Assembly (NCBI GenBank): GCA_947304355.1
Contig: CAMZAX010000011.1
Location: forward strand, 1 to 64,000
DNA length: 64,000 nt
Direction of reading: 5' to 3'
From: an uncultured Selenomonadales bacterium
GTDB taxonomy: Bacteria > Bacillota > Negativicutes > Selenomonadales > Selenomonadaceae
Under the pieces are notes generated by a model that had not been told where the DNA came from, did not search any database, and saw only the letters and a list, made by a program, of their open reading frames with translations. Shown one piece after another: positions 1 to 7,140 of the stretch. The position numbers and the translations under genes are program-made. Position 1 is the stretch's first letter. Each line of letters opens with the position of its first letter.

Positions 1-62
1 ATATCCTTGACCATCATTCTCATGAAAGCCGCGTCGTCGACGACCAAAACTCGTATTGCCAT
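1..62 (-). CDS. cheY: CheY-type response regulator, cut by window edge
   Basis: Only the first 20 codons are inside the window. They read MAIRVLVVDDAAFMRMMVKD, the N-terminal strand and acidic pocket (VVDDAAFMR) of a single-domain chemotaxis receiver. CheY carries phosphate from CheA to the flagellar switch. It lies directly downstream of fliY, whose product is a CheY-P phosphatase in this type of operon, which supports chemotaxis rather than general two-component signalling. ATG is preceded by a GGGAGAG ribosome site. Partial at its 3' end. A longer regulator starting with a receiver domain cannot be excluded. Confidence 0.85.
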   Translation of the reverse strand, partial: MAIRVLVVDDAAFMRMMVKD

Positions 63-130
63 AACACATCTCTCCCGTTAAAGATTTAAGTTTTAATTTC
101 AATCGCGAAAATAACTTTACCAGGCTCTTG

Positions 131-159
131 ATTATAGCCTATACTTCAAAAATCGGCAA
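131..159 (-). promoter_or_regulatory. Putative sigma-A promoter for cheY
   Basis: On the minus strand TTGCCG is followed after exactly 17 bases by a consensus TATAAT, about 70 bp upstream of the cheY ATG and inside the 129-bp gap after fliY. It would let cheY be transcribed separately from the switch genes. Inferred from box match and spacing only. Confidence 0.5.
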
Positions 160-191
160 GACTTGTATTTAGGTTAAGCCTGTCGAAAATT

Positions 192-1433
192 TTACTGCAA
201 GTGCGCGGCGCGTTCGGCAGGCGTGGCGATTTCGGTTATCCTGACGCCGAAGTTTTCGTCGATAACGACGACTTCGCCCTTTGCAAGGAAATGACCGTTG
301 ACTTGAATTTCGACGGGTTCGCCTGCCAATTTGTCAAGCTCGACGATTGAGCCCGCCGCCAAGTCCAAAATTTCTTTGATAGTCTTTTTCGTGCGACCGA
401 GTTCAACCGTAACCAGCAACGGCACATCCAGAATCAGACCGATATTCGCCTCGTTGATTTGTACCGGCTCCACCGAAAGGGGCGTGAACTGCGCGGGCGA
501 CACGGGCATATTTGTTACGACATTAGGCTGCATGTTGTTTCCCCCATAACCGTAACCCGGCGGCGGGTAACCCTGTTGAGGCGGGTAACCTTGTTGAGGC
601 GGCGGCGGATAATTTTGCTGAGGCGCGGCGGGTGCTGTTGCAGGTTGAGGCGGCGGAACAGATTGTTTGGCAGGTGCGGCAGGCGCGGGAGCAGGTTCCT
701 CTTCGCCGCCGCCCATTAAAGCTTCAACCATCTCTTTGGCAACGTCAATCGACAGAATCTGCATGATCTCGCTGTCGATTAAGCCGTCAACTTCCATGCG
801 AAACGACGCTCTGACCATGGGCTCGGTGCTGTCGCTCATGGCGAAATCTTCCTTGCCGAAGTCGACGAGATTGACTTTGGGCGGGGATATGTCGATTTTC
901 TTGTTGAACATCGTCGACAGGCTCGTAGCGACCGCGCCCATCATCTGGTTCATGGCCTCGCCGACCGCGCTCATGTGAATTTCGTTGAGTTCGGTATCGG
1001 GGTGCGTGCCGTCGCCGCCCATCATCAAATCGGCGATAACTGCGGCGTCCGTGGCTTGAATCGCGAAGACGTTGTTGCCGTCAATGCCGACGGTGTACGC
1101 GACTTCGACGACGAGATACGGCAACGGGTAATGTTGCTGAATGACGTTCATGGGCGCGACGGAAACCGAGGGCGTCGTGATATTGACTTTGTGACCCAAC
1201 AGGGTTGAAAGCGTCGTCGCCGCGCTGCCCATTGAAATGTTGCCGATTTCGCCGAGCGCGTCCTTTTCTATGTCCGACAACAAGCCGCTGTAATCTTCGC
1301 CGCCGTCGCCGCTGTCGGGAACTGCCGGTGCCGCAGGAGCTGCCGGAGCGTCGCCCGCAGGACTGTCGTTGGAATCGCCGCCGCCGGCTCCTGCCAACAG
1401 CGCGTCTATTTCAGCTTGAGACAAATCACTCAT
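192..1433 (-). CDS. fliY: Flagellar motor switch phosphatase FliY
   Basis: Switch-complex protein that dephosphorylates CheY-P and forms part of the C-ring. The N-terminus (MSDLSQAEIDALLAG) is the CheY-P-binding segment shared with FliM. A CheC-like phosphatase region follows at about residues 45-245, with the two characteristic helices (EIGNISMGSAATTLS and GEAMNQMMGAVATSL). The FliN/SpoA domain is the last 90 residues (VPLLVTVELGRTKKTIKEIL). Between them is a long Pro/Gln/Gly/Tyr-rich linker with repeated YPPQQG-type units. In-frame ATGs exist further upstream, but the one used here lies 6-9 bases after AGGAGAGG and matches the family N-terminus. The gene overlaps the end of fliM by 8 bases, implying translational coupling. 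Confidence 0.93.
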   Translation of the reverse strand: MSDLSQAEIDALLAGAGGGDSNDSPAGDAPAAPAAPAVPDSGDGGEDYSGLLSDIEKDALGEIGNISMGSAATTLSTLLGHKVNITTPSVSVAPMNVIQQHYPLPYLVVEVAYTVGIDGNNVFAIQATDAAVIADLMMGGDGTHPDTELNEIHMSAVGEAMNQMMGAVATSLSTMFNKKIDISPPKVNLVDFGKEDFAMSDSTEPMVRASFRMEVDGLIDSEIMQILSIDVAKEMVEALMGGGEEEPAPAPAAPAKQSVPPPQPATAPAAPQQNYPPPPQQGYPPQQGYPPPGYGYGGNNMQPNVVTNMPVSPAQFTPLSVEPVQINEANIGLILDVPLLVTVELGRTKKTIKEILDLAAGSIVELDKLAGEPVEIQVNGHFLAKGEVVVIDENFGVRITEIATPAERAAHLQ

Positions 1434-2427
1434 CATCAGCCGCATCCTCTCCTTTTTCAATGATTTGAGTTATCTGCACCGCCAGCTTTTTGCCGAAGGT
1501 ACCGGGTCTGCAATAGAATTTGGCATTGGTGCCGATCATACAGGGAAAGTCTTCTTTGACTTTGGTGTTTAGCTGAAGCACGTCGCCGAAACCCAACGTC
1601 AAGAATTCGCGAATCGTTATGTTGACGCGCCCGACTTCGACGACCAACGGGACTTTTGTCTTGTTGAGCTTTCTGCGGATAACGTCAGCGTGCCCGCCGT
1701 CGTCGTCTTTCGCAACAGACGCCGCGACCCAGAAAGTCGTCGTCAACTTCGACATAATCGGTTCAAGCACGAGATATGGTATGCAAATGTTCATCATGCC
1801 TTCGACTTCGCCGAGCTTTGTCTGCAACGTGACGATAACGACCATATCGTTGGGCGGGACGATTTGCGTGAATTGCGGGTTTGATTCCGTCGCCTCAAGG
1901 ACGGGATTCATTGGCGTGACGTTCGACCACGACTCTTTGAAACGCTCCATTGCCGAGTTGACGAAACGGCGCATAACCGCATCTTCGATTTCGGTCAGCA
2001 CGCGGGTTTTAATGGCAGTGGTGCCGTCGCCGCCGAAGACGCGATCCAGATACGCGAACGCGATTTCCGAGCTTATCTCGAAAATGATGTTGCCTTTGAG
2101 CGGCGGGACGCCCAATATCGTTATGACGCTTGGGTTGGCGAGCGATTGAACGAATTCTTGATAAGTCAGCTGTTCGACCGACGCCACGTCGACATTAACG
2201 AGCGTGCGCAGGTGCGAACTCATGTAAGTATTAAGCAAGCGCGCGAAACTTTCGTGGAGCATGTAGAGCGTGCGAATCTGGTCTTTGGAAAATTTATCGG
2301 GGCGTTTGAAGTCGTAGACTTTGATTTTTTTTGCGGTCTCTTCGCGCTTGAGTTCTTCAAGTGACGTTTCGCCCTCGTTGGCGGCGGCAAGCAGCTTGTC
2401 TATTTCTTCCTGGGTTAAAATATCCAC
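1426..2427 (-). CDS. fliM: Flagellar motor switch protein FliM
   Basis: C-ring protein that binds CheY-P and sets the direction of flagellar rotation. The 333 residues are the usual family length. The start is the conserved CheY-binding peptide MDILTQEEIDKLL. The middle domain contains LAYLDRVFGG-like sequence (FAYLDRVFGGDG), and the C-terminal SpoA domain includes VNITIREFLTLGFGDVLQLN. The start codon is GTG with AAGGTGG upstream. It follows fliL by 15 bp and overlaps fliY by 8 bp in one operon with flbD. Confidence 0.96.
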   Translation of the reverse strand: MDILTQEEIDKLLAAANEGETSLEELKREETAKKIKVYDFKRPDKFSKDQIRTLYMLHESFARLLNTYMSSHLRTLVNVDVASVEQLTYQEFVQSLANPSVITILGVPPLKGNIIFEISSEIAFAYLDRVFGGDGTTAIKTRVLTEIEDAVMRRFVNSAMERFKESWSNVTPMNPVLEATESNPQFTQIVPPNDMVVIVTLQTKLGEVEGMMNICIPYLVLEPIMSKLTTTFWVAASVAKDDDGGHADVIRRKLNKTKVPLVVEVGRVNITIREFLTLGFGDVLQLNTKVKEDFPCMIGTNAKFYCRPGTFGKKLAVQITQIIEKGEDAADDE

Positions 2428-2442
2428 GGACGAGCCACCACC

Positions 2443-2991
2443 TTACTGCAAGAGGAAACTCGTAATGTAAACGTCATAGACGGCACCGGAGCCCAATGCC
2501 ATGTTGAGCGCGTCTTTAAGGCCTTTTTTAAATTCTTCCTGCTTTTCGGCGTCGAAGTCTTCGATTGACGCGCCGCGCAAATATTGAGTGGCGGCGTCGT
2601 TGACTTTAACTTCGGCGTCGGGCAGGAGCGAATGAGTTTCCTCGTTGACGACAGATTTTTTGCCGGGGTTAAATTCGGCGATAATGCTTGCCTTGAGAAA
2701 TTTGTTGCTGCGCGCGCCGCCGACGTTGACGAGAATGCCTTCCTTTGAGTCGCCGAGCTTGACGAAAACGCCGGCGTCATGATAACGCGGTCCCACGTCG
2801 TCTTCTTCGGAGCCGCCGCCGGGAATGTCGCCCATGACTTTTGTCACGACGAAAAGCGAAATGCCCGCCGCCAAAGCCAAACCGACGATAACGAGCACAG
2901 CGATTAAGATTATGGTTTTCTTTTTCGATTGCGCAGGAGGCGGAGGCGGTGCCGCTGTTGTCTCCTCGACGTCCTTTTCTTCATCCGGCAT
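2443..2991 (-). CDS. fliL: Flagellar basal body-associated protein FliL
   Basis: Single-pass inner-membrane protein that surrounds the stator units and supports torque. It has a short acidic/proline cytoplasmic tail (MPDEEKDVEETTAAPPPPP), one transmembrane helix at about residues 28-52 (IILIAVLVIVGLALAAGISL), then a periplasmic domain ending in the typical hydrophobic FLLQ. The 182-residue length is normal. It sits between flbD and fliM. motA and motB, which often stand between flbD and fliL in Firmicutes, are absent here and must be elsewhere. Confidence 0.92.
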   Translation of the reverse strand: MPDEEKDVEETTAAPPPPPAQSKKKTIILIAVLVIVGLALAAGISLFVVTKVMGDIPGGGSEEDDVGPRYHDAGVFVKLGDSKEGILVNVGGARSNKFLKASIIAEFNPGKKSVVNEETHSLLPDAEVKVNDAATQYLRGASIEDFDAEKQEEFKKGLKDALNMALGSGAVYDVYITSFLLQ

Positions 2992-3009
2992 AGTTTTTCC
3001 CCTCCACGA

Positions 3010-3210
3010 TTACAGTTGCTTCAGCGCACGGCGATATTTCATCACGCGGCGAACGACTTCTTCGGCGGTCTCTTCGACAATGAATTTTTTTTCATTGACG
3101 AGCGTGATGACTGTGTCGGGCGTCGTTTCGATTGTTTGAATCAATTCCGCGTTGAGGATGAATTCTCCGCGCTGTTTCGAGTCCGAATTGAATCTCGTGA
3201 GCTTAATCAT
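3010..3210 (-). CDS. flbD: FlbD/SwrD family flagellar protein
   Basis: A 66-residue protein with the FlbD pattern: MIKLTRFN at the start, then FILNAELIQTIETTPDTVITL and a helix VEETAEEVVRRVMKYRR. In Bacillus the family (SwrD) raises flagellar motor power. It is the first gene of the minus-strand switch operon and has an AGGAGG ribosome site. A good promoter lies about 90-120 bp upstream. The identity rests on sequence pattern and on its position before fliL. Confidence 0.9.
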   Translation of the reverse strand: MIKLTRFNSDSKQRGEFILNAELIQTIETTPDTVITLVNEKKFIVEETAEEVVRRVMKYRRALKQL

Positions 3211-3299
3211 TTGTTGACCTCCTGTTTTGGTTTTGCTGAAAATCTTCGCCGCAAAGTTTCAAATCCCTTTCAATATCAAATCAAAAATTTTGCAGGAAT

Positions 3300-3327
3300 A
3301 TTTTACACCGCCTATACGCGTTGTCAA
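3300..3327 (-). promoter_or_regulatory. Putative promoter of the flbD-fliL-fliM-fliY operon
   Basis: TTGACA, a 16-base spacer and TAAAAT on the minus strand, about 90 bp before the flbD ATG. This is a good sigma-A match. It suggests the switch operon starts at flbD and is not read through from an upstream flagellar gene. Confidence 0.6.
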
Positions 3328-3493
3328 TACTTGGGGCGCGTCGTGCAAATCCATGCCCGCGCAAAAAAAAAATTCCGACCGCCGAAAAAATTTTTTTATG
3401 CCTTGCAGGAATTTTTTCACGTAAAGTAGAATCAGTAAATCCCCAAGGTTTGTATCTAGTTTTTTTTCAGACAGGACAGACAGGAGATGATTG

Positions 3494-3535
3494 AAGACCC
3501 GGTTGTTGATTTTCAAGACCCGGTTGTTGATTTTC
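3494..3535. repeat. Perfect 21-bp tandem duplication
   Basis: The unit AAGACCCGGTTGTTGATTTTC occurs twice head to tail without a mismatch, 50-90 bp upstream of the promoter of the YopX-like gene. It could be a duplicated operator or simple slippage. The unit does not match the 7-bp arrays found elsewhere, although 21 is three times 7. Confidence 0.9.
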
Positions 3536-3584
3536 GCTGACGCCCGCACCATTTATCGTCAGGTATAAATTTTTTTACAGGTTA

Positions 3585-3613
3585 TGGAAAATTTTTCCGG
3601 CAGGTGTTATAAT
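3585..3613 (+). promoter_or_regulatory. Putative promoter of the YopX-like gene
   Basis: TGGAAA, 17 bases, then a consensus TATAAT, followed about 50 bp later by the start codon with GGAGGTG upstream. The -35 box is weak (4 of 6), which would fit control by an activator. Confidence 0.5.
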
Positions 3614-3665
3614 AATGGCGGGCATGAAATTTTGATTTGTTATATAAAGTCGGAGGTGTCCTTTC

Positions 3666-4151
3666 ATGGCAGAACGTGAAATCAAATATCGCGGCTTAAA
3701 AACTTTTCAAATATTCAGCGGCGAGATGAAGAGCGTTTGGATCTACGGTTTCTATCTTAAGCGCGGAACTTACGGCGACCCCGGTCCGCAGGCGCATATC
3801 TTTGTCTACGAAAACGGCTACGAAGGTTATCGCGTGGACGCCAAAACCATCGGGCAGTTCACGGGGCTGGTCGACAGAACGGGCAAAGAGATTTACGAAG
3901 ATGATATAGTTTCGCTCGACGACGGGCGCGTTGGCGTCGTGAGTTTTCGCGGCGGGTGCTTCGTCCTCGAATGCAGTAACCAAATGCGTCAAGCTCTTTA
4001 TGACGTTCAAAATTGGCAAATGACGATTCTGGGCAACACGTTTGAAAATCCCGAACTGATTGTCAACGTCACTGCGCCAAAAAAAAACGAACAAGAAAAC
4101 CAAGAACTCGACATGGAACAATTTGAACCGGAATTAGTCGCGAGGAAGTGA
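3666..4151 (+). CDS. YopX-like protein
   Basis: 161 residues. The core FTGLVDRTGKEIYEDDIVSL together with the closing ILGNTFENPEL is the signature of the YopX family, small beta-rich proteins best known from Bacillus phage SPbeta and other phages, with no established function. The protein opens with EIKYRGLKTF, also typical. A charged tail follows (KKNEQENQELDMEQFEPE). No other phage gene is nearby, so it is either a domesticated phage gene or a chromosomal branch of the family. It is followed with overlap or near-overlap by an exported protein, so the two probably share an mRNA. Confidence 0.8.
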   Translation: MAEREIKYRGLKTFQIFSGEMKSVWIYGFYLKRGTYGDPGPQAHIFVYENGYEGYRVDAKTIGQFTGLVDRTGKEIYEDDIVSLDDGRVGVVSFRGGCFVLECSNQMRQALYDVQNWQMTILGNTFENPELIVNVTAPKKNEQENQELDMEQFEPELVARK

Positions 4152-4156
4152 GCCGC

Positions 4157-4714
4157 ATGTTCAAGAAAATTTCGGCGGCAATCCTTATAAGCGTCCTCGT
4201 GTGCGGCAACGCGGCTCAAGCTTACGACCTGCCAAAACTTAAGCCCGACAAAGTCGTTTCCAAATCTGCGCAACCGCCGAAAAAGCCCATGCTCAAAAGC
4301 GATTGGCAAGGCGCGGATCTGTTTGAACAGACGATTAAGGCTCGTTTGGCACTCGGCGAAGAGCTCGCGCCCGACGACCCTGCGCGGGTTCCGACGGATA
4401 AAAATTATGTGTTCGTCGCTTTCTACAACGACGCGCCGTATTTTCTGGACAAGTATTCAATCAAGATTGGCAAGCGAGCGGACGGCGTGCGCGTCTGGGA
4501 GCAAAACGTTTTCCCGATAACCAAAAAGTTTTCTCCCCGGAACGCCACGTCGACGCATCAAAAGTTTTGTTTCGCTGACGGAAAATTTTTCAACTCGACA
4601 AAGACCAAAGATGCTATTGCAGATTTGACTGACGAGGCGGGCAGAATCTTCCTCCTGGAATGTTTCAAAGTCGGCTACTATTTCGCCTTCGGGGAAGTGG
4701 CGACAGGAAATTAA
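4157..4714 (+). CDS. Exported protein of unknown function
   Basis: Begins with a clear signal peptide (MFKKISAAILISVLVCGNAA, cleavage likely after AQA) and continues as a mature protein of about 160 residues with no motif I recognise. A GTG at 4148 would overlap the previous stop codon. The ATG at 4157 is preferred because AGGAAG lies 9 bases before it and it starts the signal peptide cleanly. Two cysteines near the end (FCFADGKF, LLECFKVGYY) could form a disulfide. It is probably co-transcribed with the YopX-like gene and ends before a strong terminator. Confidence 0.75.
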   Translation: MFKKISAAILISVLVCGNAAQAYDLPKLKPDKVVSKSAQPPKKPMLKSDWQGADLFEQTIKARLALGEELAPDDPARVPTDKNYVFVAFYNDAPYFLDKYSIKIGKRADGVRVWEQNVFPITKKFSPRNATSTHQKFCFADGKFFNSTKTKDAIADLTDEAGRIFLLECFKVGYYFAFGEVATGN

Positions 4715-4723
4715 ACATCGCAC

Positions 4724-4761
4724 AAAAAAATCGTCGCTCGATTGCGGGCGGCGATTTTTTT
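4724..4761. terminator. Bidirectional intrinsic terminator
   Basis: AAAAAATCGTCGC pairs with GCGGCGATTTTTT (one G-T wobble) around a short loop, with an A run on the left and a T run on the right. It serves the plus-strand exported-protein gene and the converging minus-strand lysA. Confidence 0.85.
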
Positions 4762-4776
4762 ATTGGAATCGGGACT

Positions 4777-6072
4777 TCACAACTTCAAGCGGGCGTTCGG
4801 AAAGTTCAGCGTCGCAAAGTAGTCGTTCAAGGTTTCTGCGCGACGAATCAGCTCAACCGTGCCGTTTTCACGAATCAGCAGCTCCGCGCTCCGAAGTTTG
4901 CCGTTGTAGTTAAAGCCCATGGCGTGACCGTGCGCGCCCGTGTCGTGGATTATCAGCACGTCACCCACGTCAATCGGCGGCAGACGGCGGTCGATAGCGA
5001 ACTTGTCATTGTTTTCGCACAGCGAACCCGTCACGTCGTAAATCTCGTCGCAGGGCGCGTCTTCCTTGCCCAAAACCGTGATGTGATGATAGGCGTCGTA
5101 AAGCGCGGGGCGCATCAAATCCGACATGCACGCGTCGAGCCCGACGTAATTTTTGTAGGTGTTTTTCTTGTGCAGGACGGTCGACACCAGCCAACCCGCT
5201 GGTCCCGTCATGGCGCGTCCGCTTTCCATTGCCAGGCGCACGTTGCCCAAGCCGTTCGGCACCATAATTTCCCAGAAAAGTTTTTTTATGCCTTCGCCGA
5301 TCATTTTCAAATCGACGGGCAATTCGTCGGGGCGATACGGTATGCCGAGCCCGCCGCCCAAGTTCACGAACTCAAATGTTATGCCGAGCCGGTTTTTTAT
5401 CTTCGCGGCAAGTTCAAACATGATTCGCGCCGTGTATATGAACGTCGACGCCTTGCGCTCATTGGAGGCAATCATCGTGTGCAAGCCGAAACGCTCAATG
5501 CCCTTGTCCAGGCAAATCTTGTAGGCGTCAAAAATCTGCGCGCGTGTCAAGCCGTATTTCGCTTCGGCGGGGCGTCCGATTATGTCGTTGCCGTCGTTCA
5601 TGATGTCGGCGGGATTGTAACGGAAGGAAATTATTTCGGGCAAGCGGGCGTTGCGCTCAAGGTAGTCGATATGCGTGATGTCGTCGAGGTTGATAATCGC
5701 GCCCAAGTCCAAAGCCTTGCGGAATTCGTCGGCGGGCGTGTCGTTCGAAGTCAACATAATCTTTTCGCCCGTGACGCCTGCCGCCGCGCTGATAAAAAGT
5801 TCGGCGATTGAACTGCAATCGGTGCCTGCGCCGTCGCGCGCCAATATCTCCACAAGATACGGATTGGGCGTCGCTTTAACGGCAAAGTGTTCGCGGAAGT
5901 CGGGTGCCCACGCAAACGCCCCGCGCAATCGTCGGAAGTTCTCGCGGATATTTTTTTCGTCGTAGATGTGAAACGGCGTCGGGAATTTTTTTATCACTTC
6001 GCGCAGGGCGGCTTCGGGCAACGGGAATGTTTTCGGCGTGTGAAAAGTTTCTGCGTGATTTTCGTTTGTCAT
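4777..6072 (-). CDS. lysA: Diaminopimelate decarboxylase
   Basis: PLP-dependent fold-type III decarboxylase that converts meso-diaminopimelate to lysine in the last step of lysine synthesis. The Schiff-base lysine is in HFAVKATPNP, the glycine-rich phosphate loop is FVNLGGGLGIPY, and the C-terminal active-site half supplies DVTGSLCEN and DTGAHGHAMGFNYN. The length of 431 residues fits the family. The ATG has GGAGG upstream. It stands alone between converging and tandem neighbours with its own extended -10 promoter. Related enzymes act on other diamino acids, but the CEN and GAHGHAM motifs favour LysA. Confidence 0.9.
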   Translation of the reverse strand: MTNENHAETFHTPKTFPLPEAALREVIKKFPTPFHIYDEKNIRENFRRLRGAFAWAPDFREHFAVKATPNPYLVEILARDGAGTDCSSIAELFISAAAGVTGEKIMLTSNDTPADEFRKALDLGAIINLDDITHIDYLERNARLPEIISFRYNPADIMNDGNDIIGRPAEAKYGLTRAQIFDAYKICLDKGIERFGLHTMIASNERKASTFIYTARIMFELAAKIKNRLGITFEFVNLGGGLGIPYRPDELPVDLKMIGEGIKKLFWEIMVPNGLGNVRLAMESGRAMTGPAGWLVSTVLHKKNTYKNYVGLDACMSDLMRPALYDAYHHITVLGKEDAPCDEIYDVTGSLCENNDKFAIDRRLPPIDVGDVLIIHDTGAHGHAMGFNYNGKLRSAELLIRENGTVELIRRAETLNDYFATLNFPNARLKL

Positions 6073-6114
6073 CGATTAACGCCTCCGAAAAATTTTTTGT
6101 ATACTTTGTGCACG

Positions 6115-6123
6115 ATTATAGCA
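6115..6123 (-). promoter_or_regulatory. Extended -10 promoter for lysA
   Basis: TGC followed directly by TATAAT on the minus strand, 43 bp before the lysA ATG. The same TGNTATAAT arrangement recurs before the endonuclease, YitT and 91-residue protein genes, so it looks like a favoured promoter form in this genome. Confidence 0.55.
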
Positions 6124-6152
6124 AAATTTTTCTGCAAGGAAAGAGCGAACTT

Positions 6153-7034
6153 TCAAACCTCGTAATGAATCGGCAAGGCGTCTCGTTTCTGCGCGGGGTC
6201 GTCGGGATTTTTAATGCTGACGAGTTCAACTTTCAACTGCGGGCAAATTTCCGCCCACGCCAAAAGCTTGTTGCCGTTCCTGAGCCGAGAAAATTTTTCT
6301 TCGTTGATAATGCACATGAAATTAAATCCCGCGCTCTTATTCGGTCTGTAAACGTCGCGGAAATAACTCCACGGGTTTTCAAGATACCACATGTTGCGCA
6401 GTTCAAGATAGGTCGCTCCTGTCGGGTCAACTTCACCGATTCTGCCGAGATAACGTTCGCTCCAAGTTTTGTTTAAGTTAGGAATATCTTTGAGCCGCAC
6501 TCGCATATCCGCCAAAATTTTTTCATAATGCTTTGCCGACGCGCAATAATCGCTGCCGTAAACCATGCAGAGATGCGTAAGCTGTTTTCCTCGCGACGCT
6601 CCGACGGCGTAGATTATGTCTTTAACCGTCCACTTTTCGGCTTTGCGGCAAGCGTTCGTAAACATCGGGTCATTGGCGTAAAGCTTTTGGCGCGGATAAA
6701 GTGTGTTGAGTATCAGCGGGTCACGTTCCAATCTTCCTCTGGAATATCTTTTGGGAATATAAATATTTTTTATCTCTATGGCGTCGCCGCCGCGCAATAT
6801 TAAATCAGGCGGGTTAGTCGAGTTGCCGAAATGCGAAAAAACTTCAACGCGGCGCAAACTTTTTTCGTCCATCGTTCTTGCGTCGAAACTGTCGGCAAAA
6901 AGATTTTTAACGTACTCTTCCATACTCCAATAGCGGGCTGAAACGCGAGAATCTTCTTTGGAATACGGGTCGTCCAGATAGAAGGGCTTGCGCTTTATCA
7001 GCGTGCCTATTGCGTCGATTATATTTCTGTTCAT
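6153..7034 (-). CDS. Type II restriction endonuclease, NgoPII family
   Basis: 293 residues. Family blocks are EEYVKNLFADSFD near the start, the PD-(D/E)XK catalytic core NPPDLILRGGDAIEIKNI (Asp then E-I-K), the lysine/tryptophan segment CRKAEKWTVKDIIYAVGA, YLELRNMWYLENPW, and the closing FNFMCIINEEKFSRL. R.NgoPII and relatives cut GGCC, and this enzyme is expected to do the same. The start is the ATG with AAAGGAG upstream (7034); the open frame extends further without support. No DNA methyltransferase gene is adjacent or elsewhere in the window, although these enzymes normally travel with an M.NgoPII-type cytosine methylase. It lies alone between lysA and divergent gltX. Confidence 0.9.
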   Translation of the reverse strand: MNRNIIDAIGTLIKRKPFYLDDPYSKEDSRVSARYWSMEEYVKNLFADSFDARTMDEKSLRRVEVFSHFGNSTNPPDLILRGGDAIEIKNIYIPKRYSRGRLERDPLILNTLYPRQKLYANDPMFTNACRKAEKWTVKDIIYAVGASRGKQLTHLCMVYGSDYCASAKHYEKILADMRVRLKDIPNLNKTWSERYLGRIGEVDPTGATYLELRNMWYLENPWSYFRDVYRPNKSAGFNFMCIINEEKFSRLRNGNKLLAWAEICPQLKVELVSIKNPDDPAQKRDALPIHYEV

Positions 7035-7067
7035 GGCGGCTCCTTTGCTAACTTTGTATACACGCCG

Positions 7068-7076
7068 ATTATAACA
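7068..7076 (-). promoter_or_regulatory. Extended -10 promoter for the endonuclease
   Basis: TGTTATAAT on the minus strand, 34 bp before the endonuclease ATG, in the short gap shared with divergent gltX. Confidence 0.5.
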
Positions 7077-7140
7077 AAAATTTTTGCAGGGCGGGAAATT
7101 TTTTGCTATCATGTGCGAAAACTTTTTGGAGGCTGATAAC

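Larger units (their letters stand above)
3211..3665. other. 455-bp intergenic region between divergent flbD and YopX-like gene
   Basis: Holds the two outward promoters, long A/T runs (around 3361-3420) and a perfect 21-bp tandem duplication. I see no convincing gene: the open frames in it are low-complexity and lack ribosome sites. Confidence 0.6.

Noticed and set aside
3259-3552. Minus-strand frame across the flbD upstream region
   Set aside because: Low-complexity lysine/phenylalanine-rich product, no ribosome site, and it overlaps two promoters and the 21-bp repeat.
4660-5811. Long plus-strand frames antisense to lysA, gltX, proA, purD and similar genes
   Set aside because: They mirror the codon bias of the opposite strand and lack ribosome sites and family motifs. 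All are treated as shadows of the real genes.
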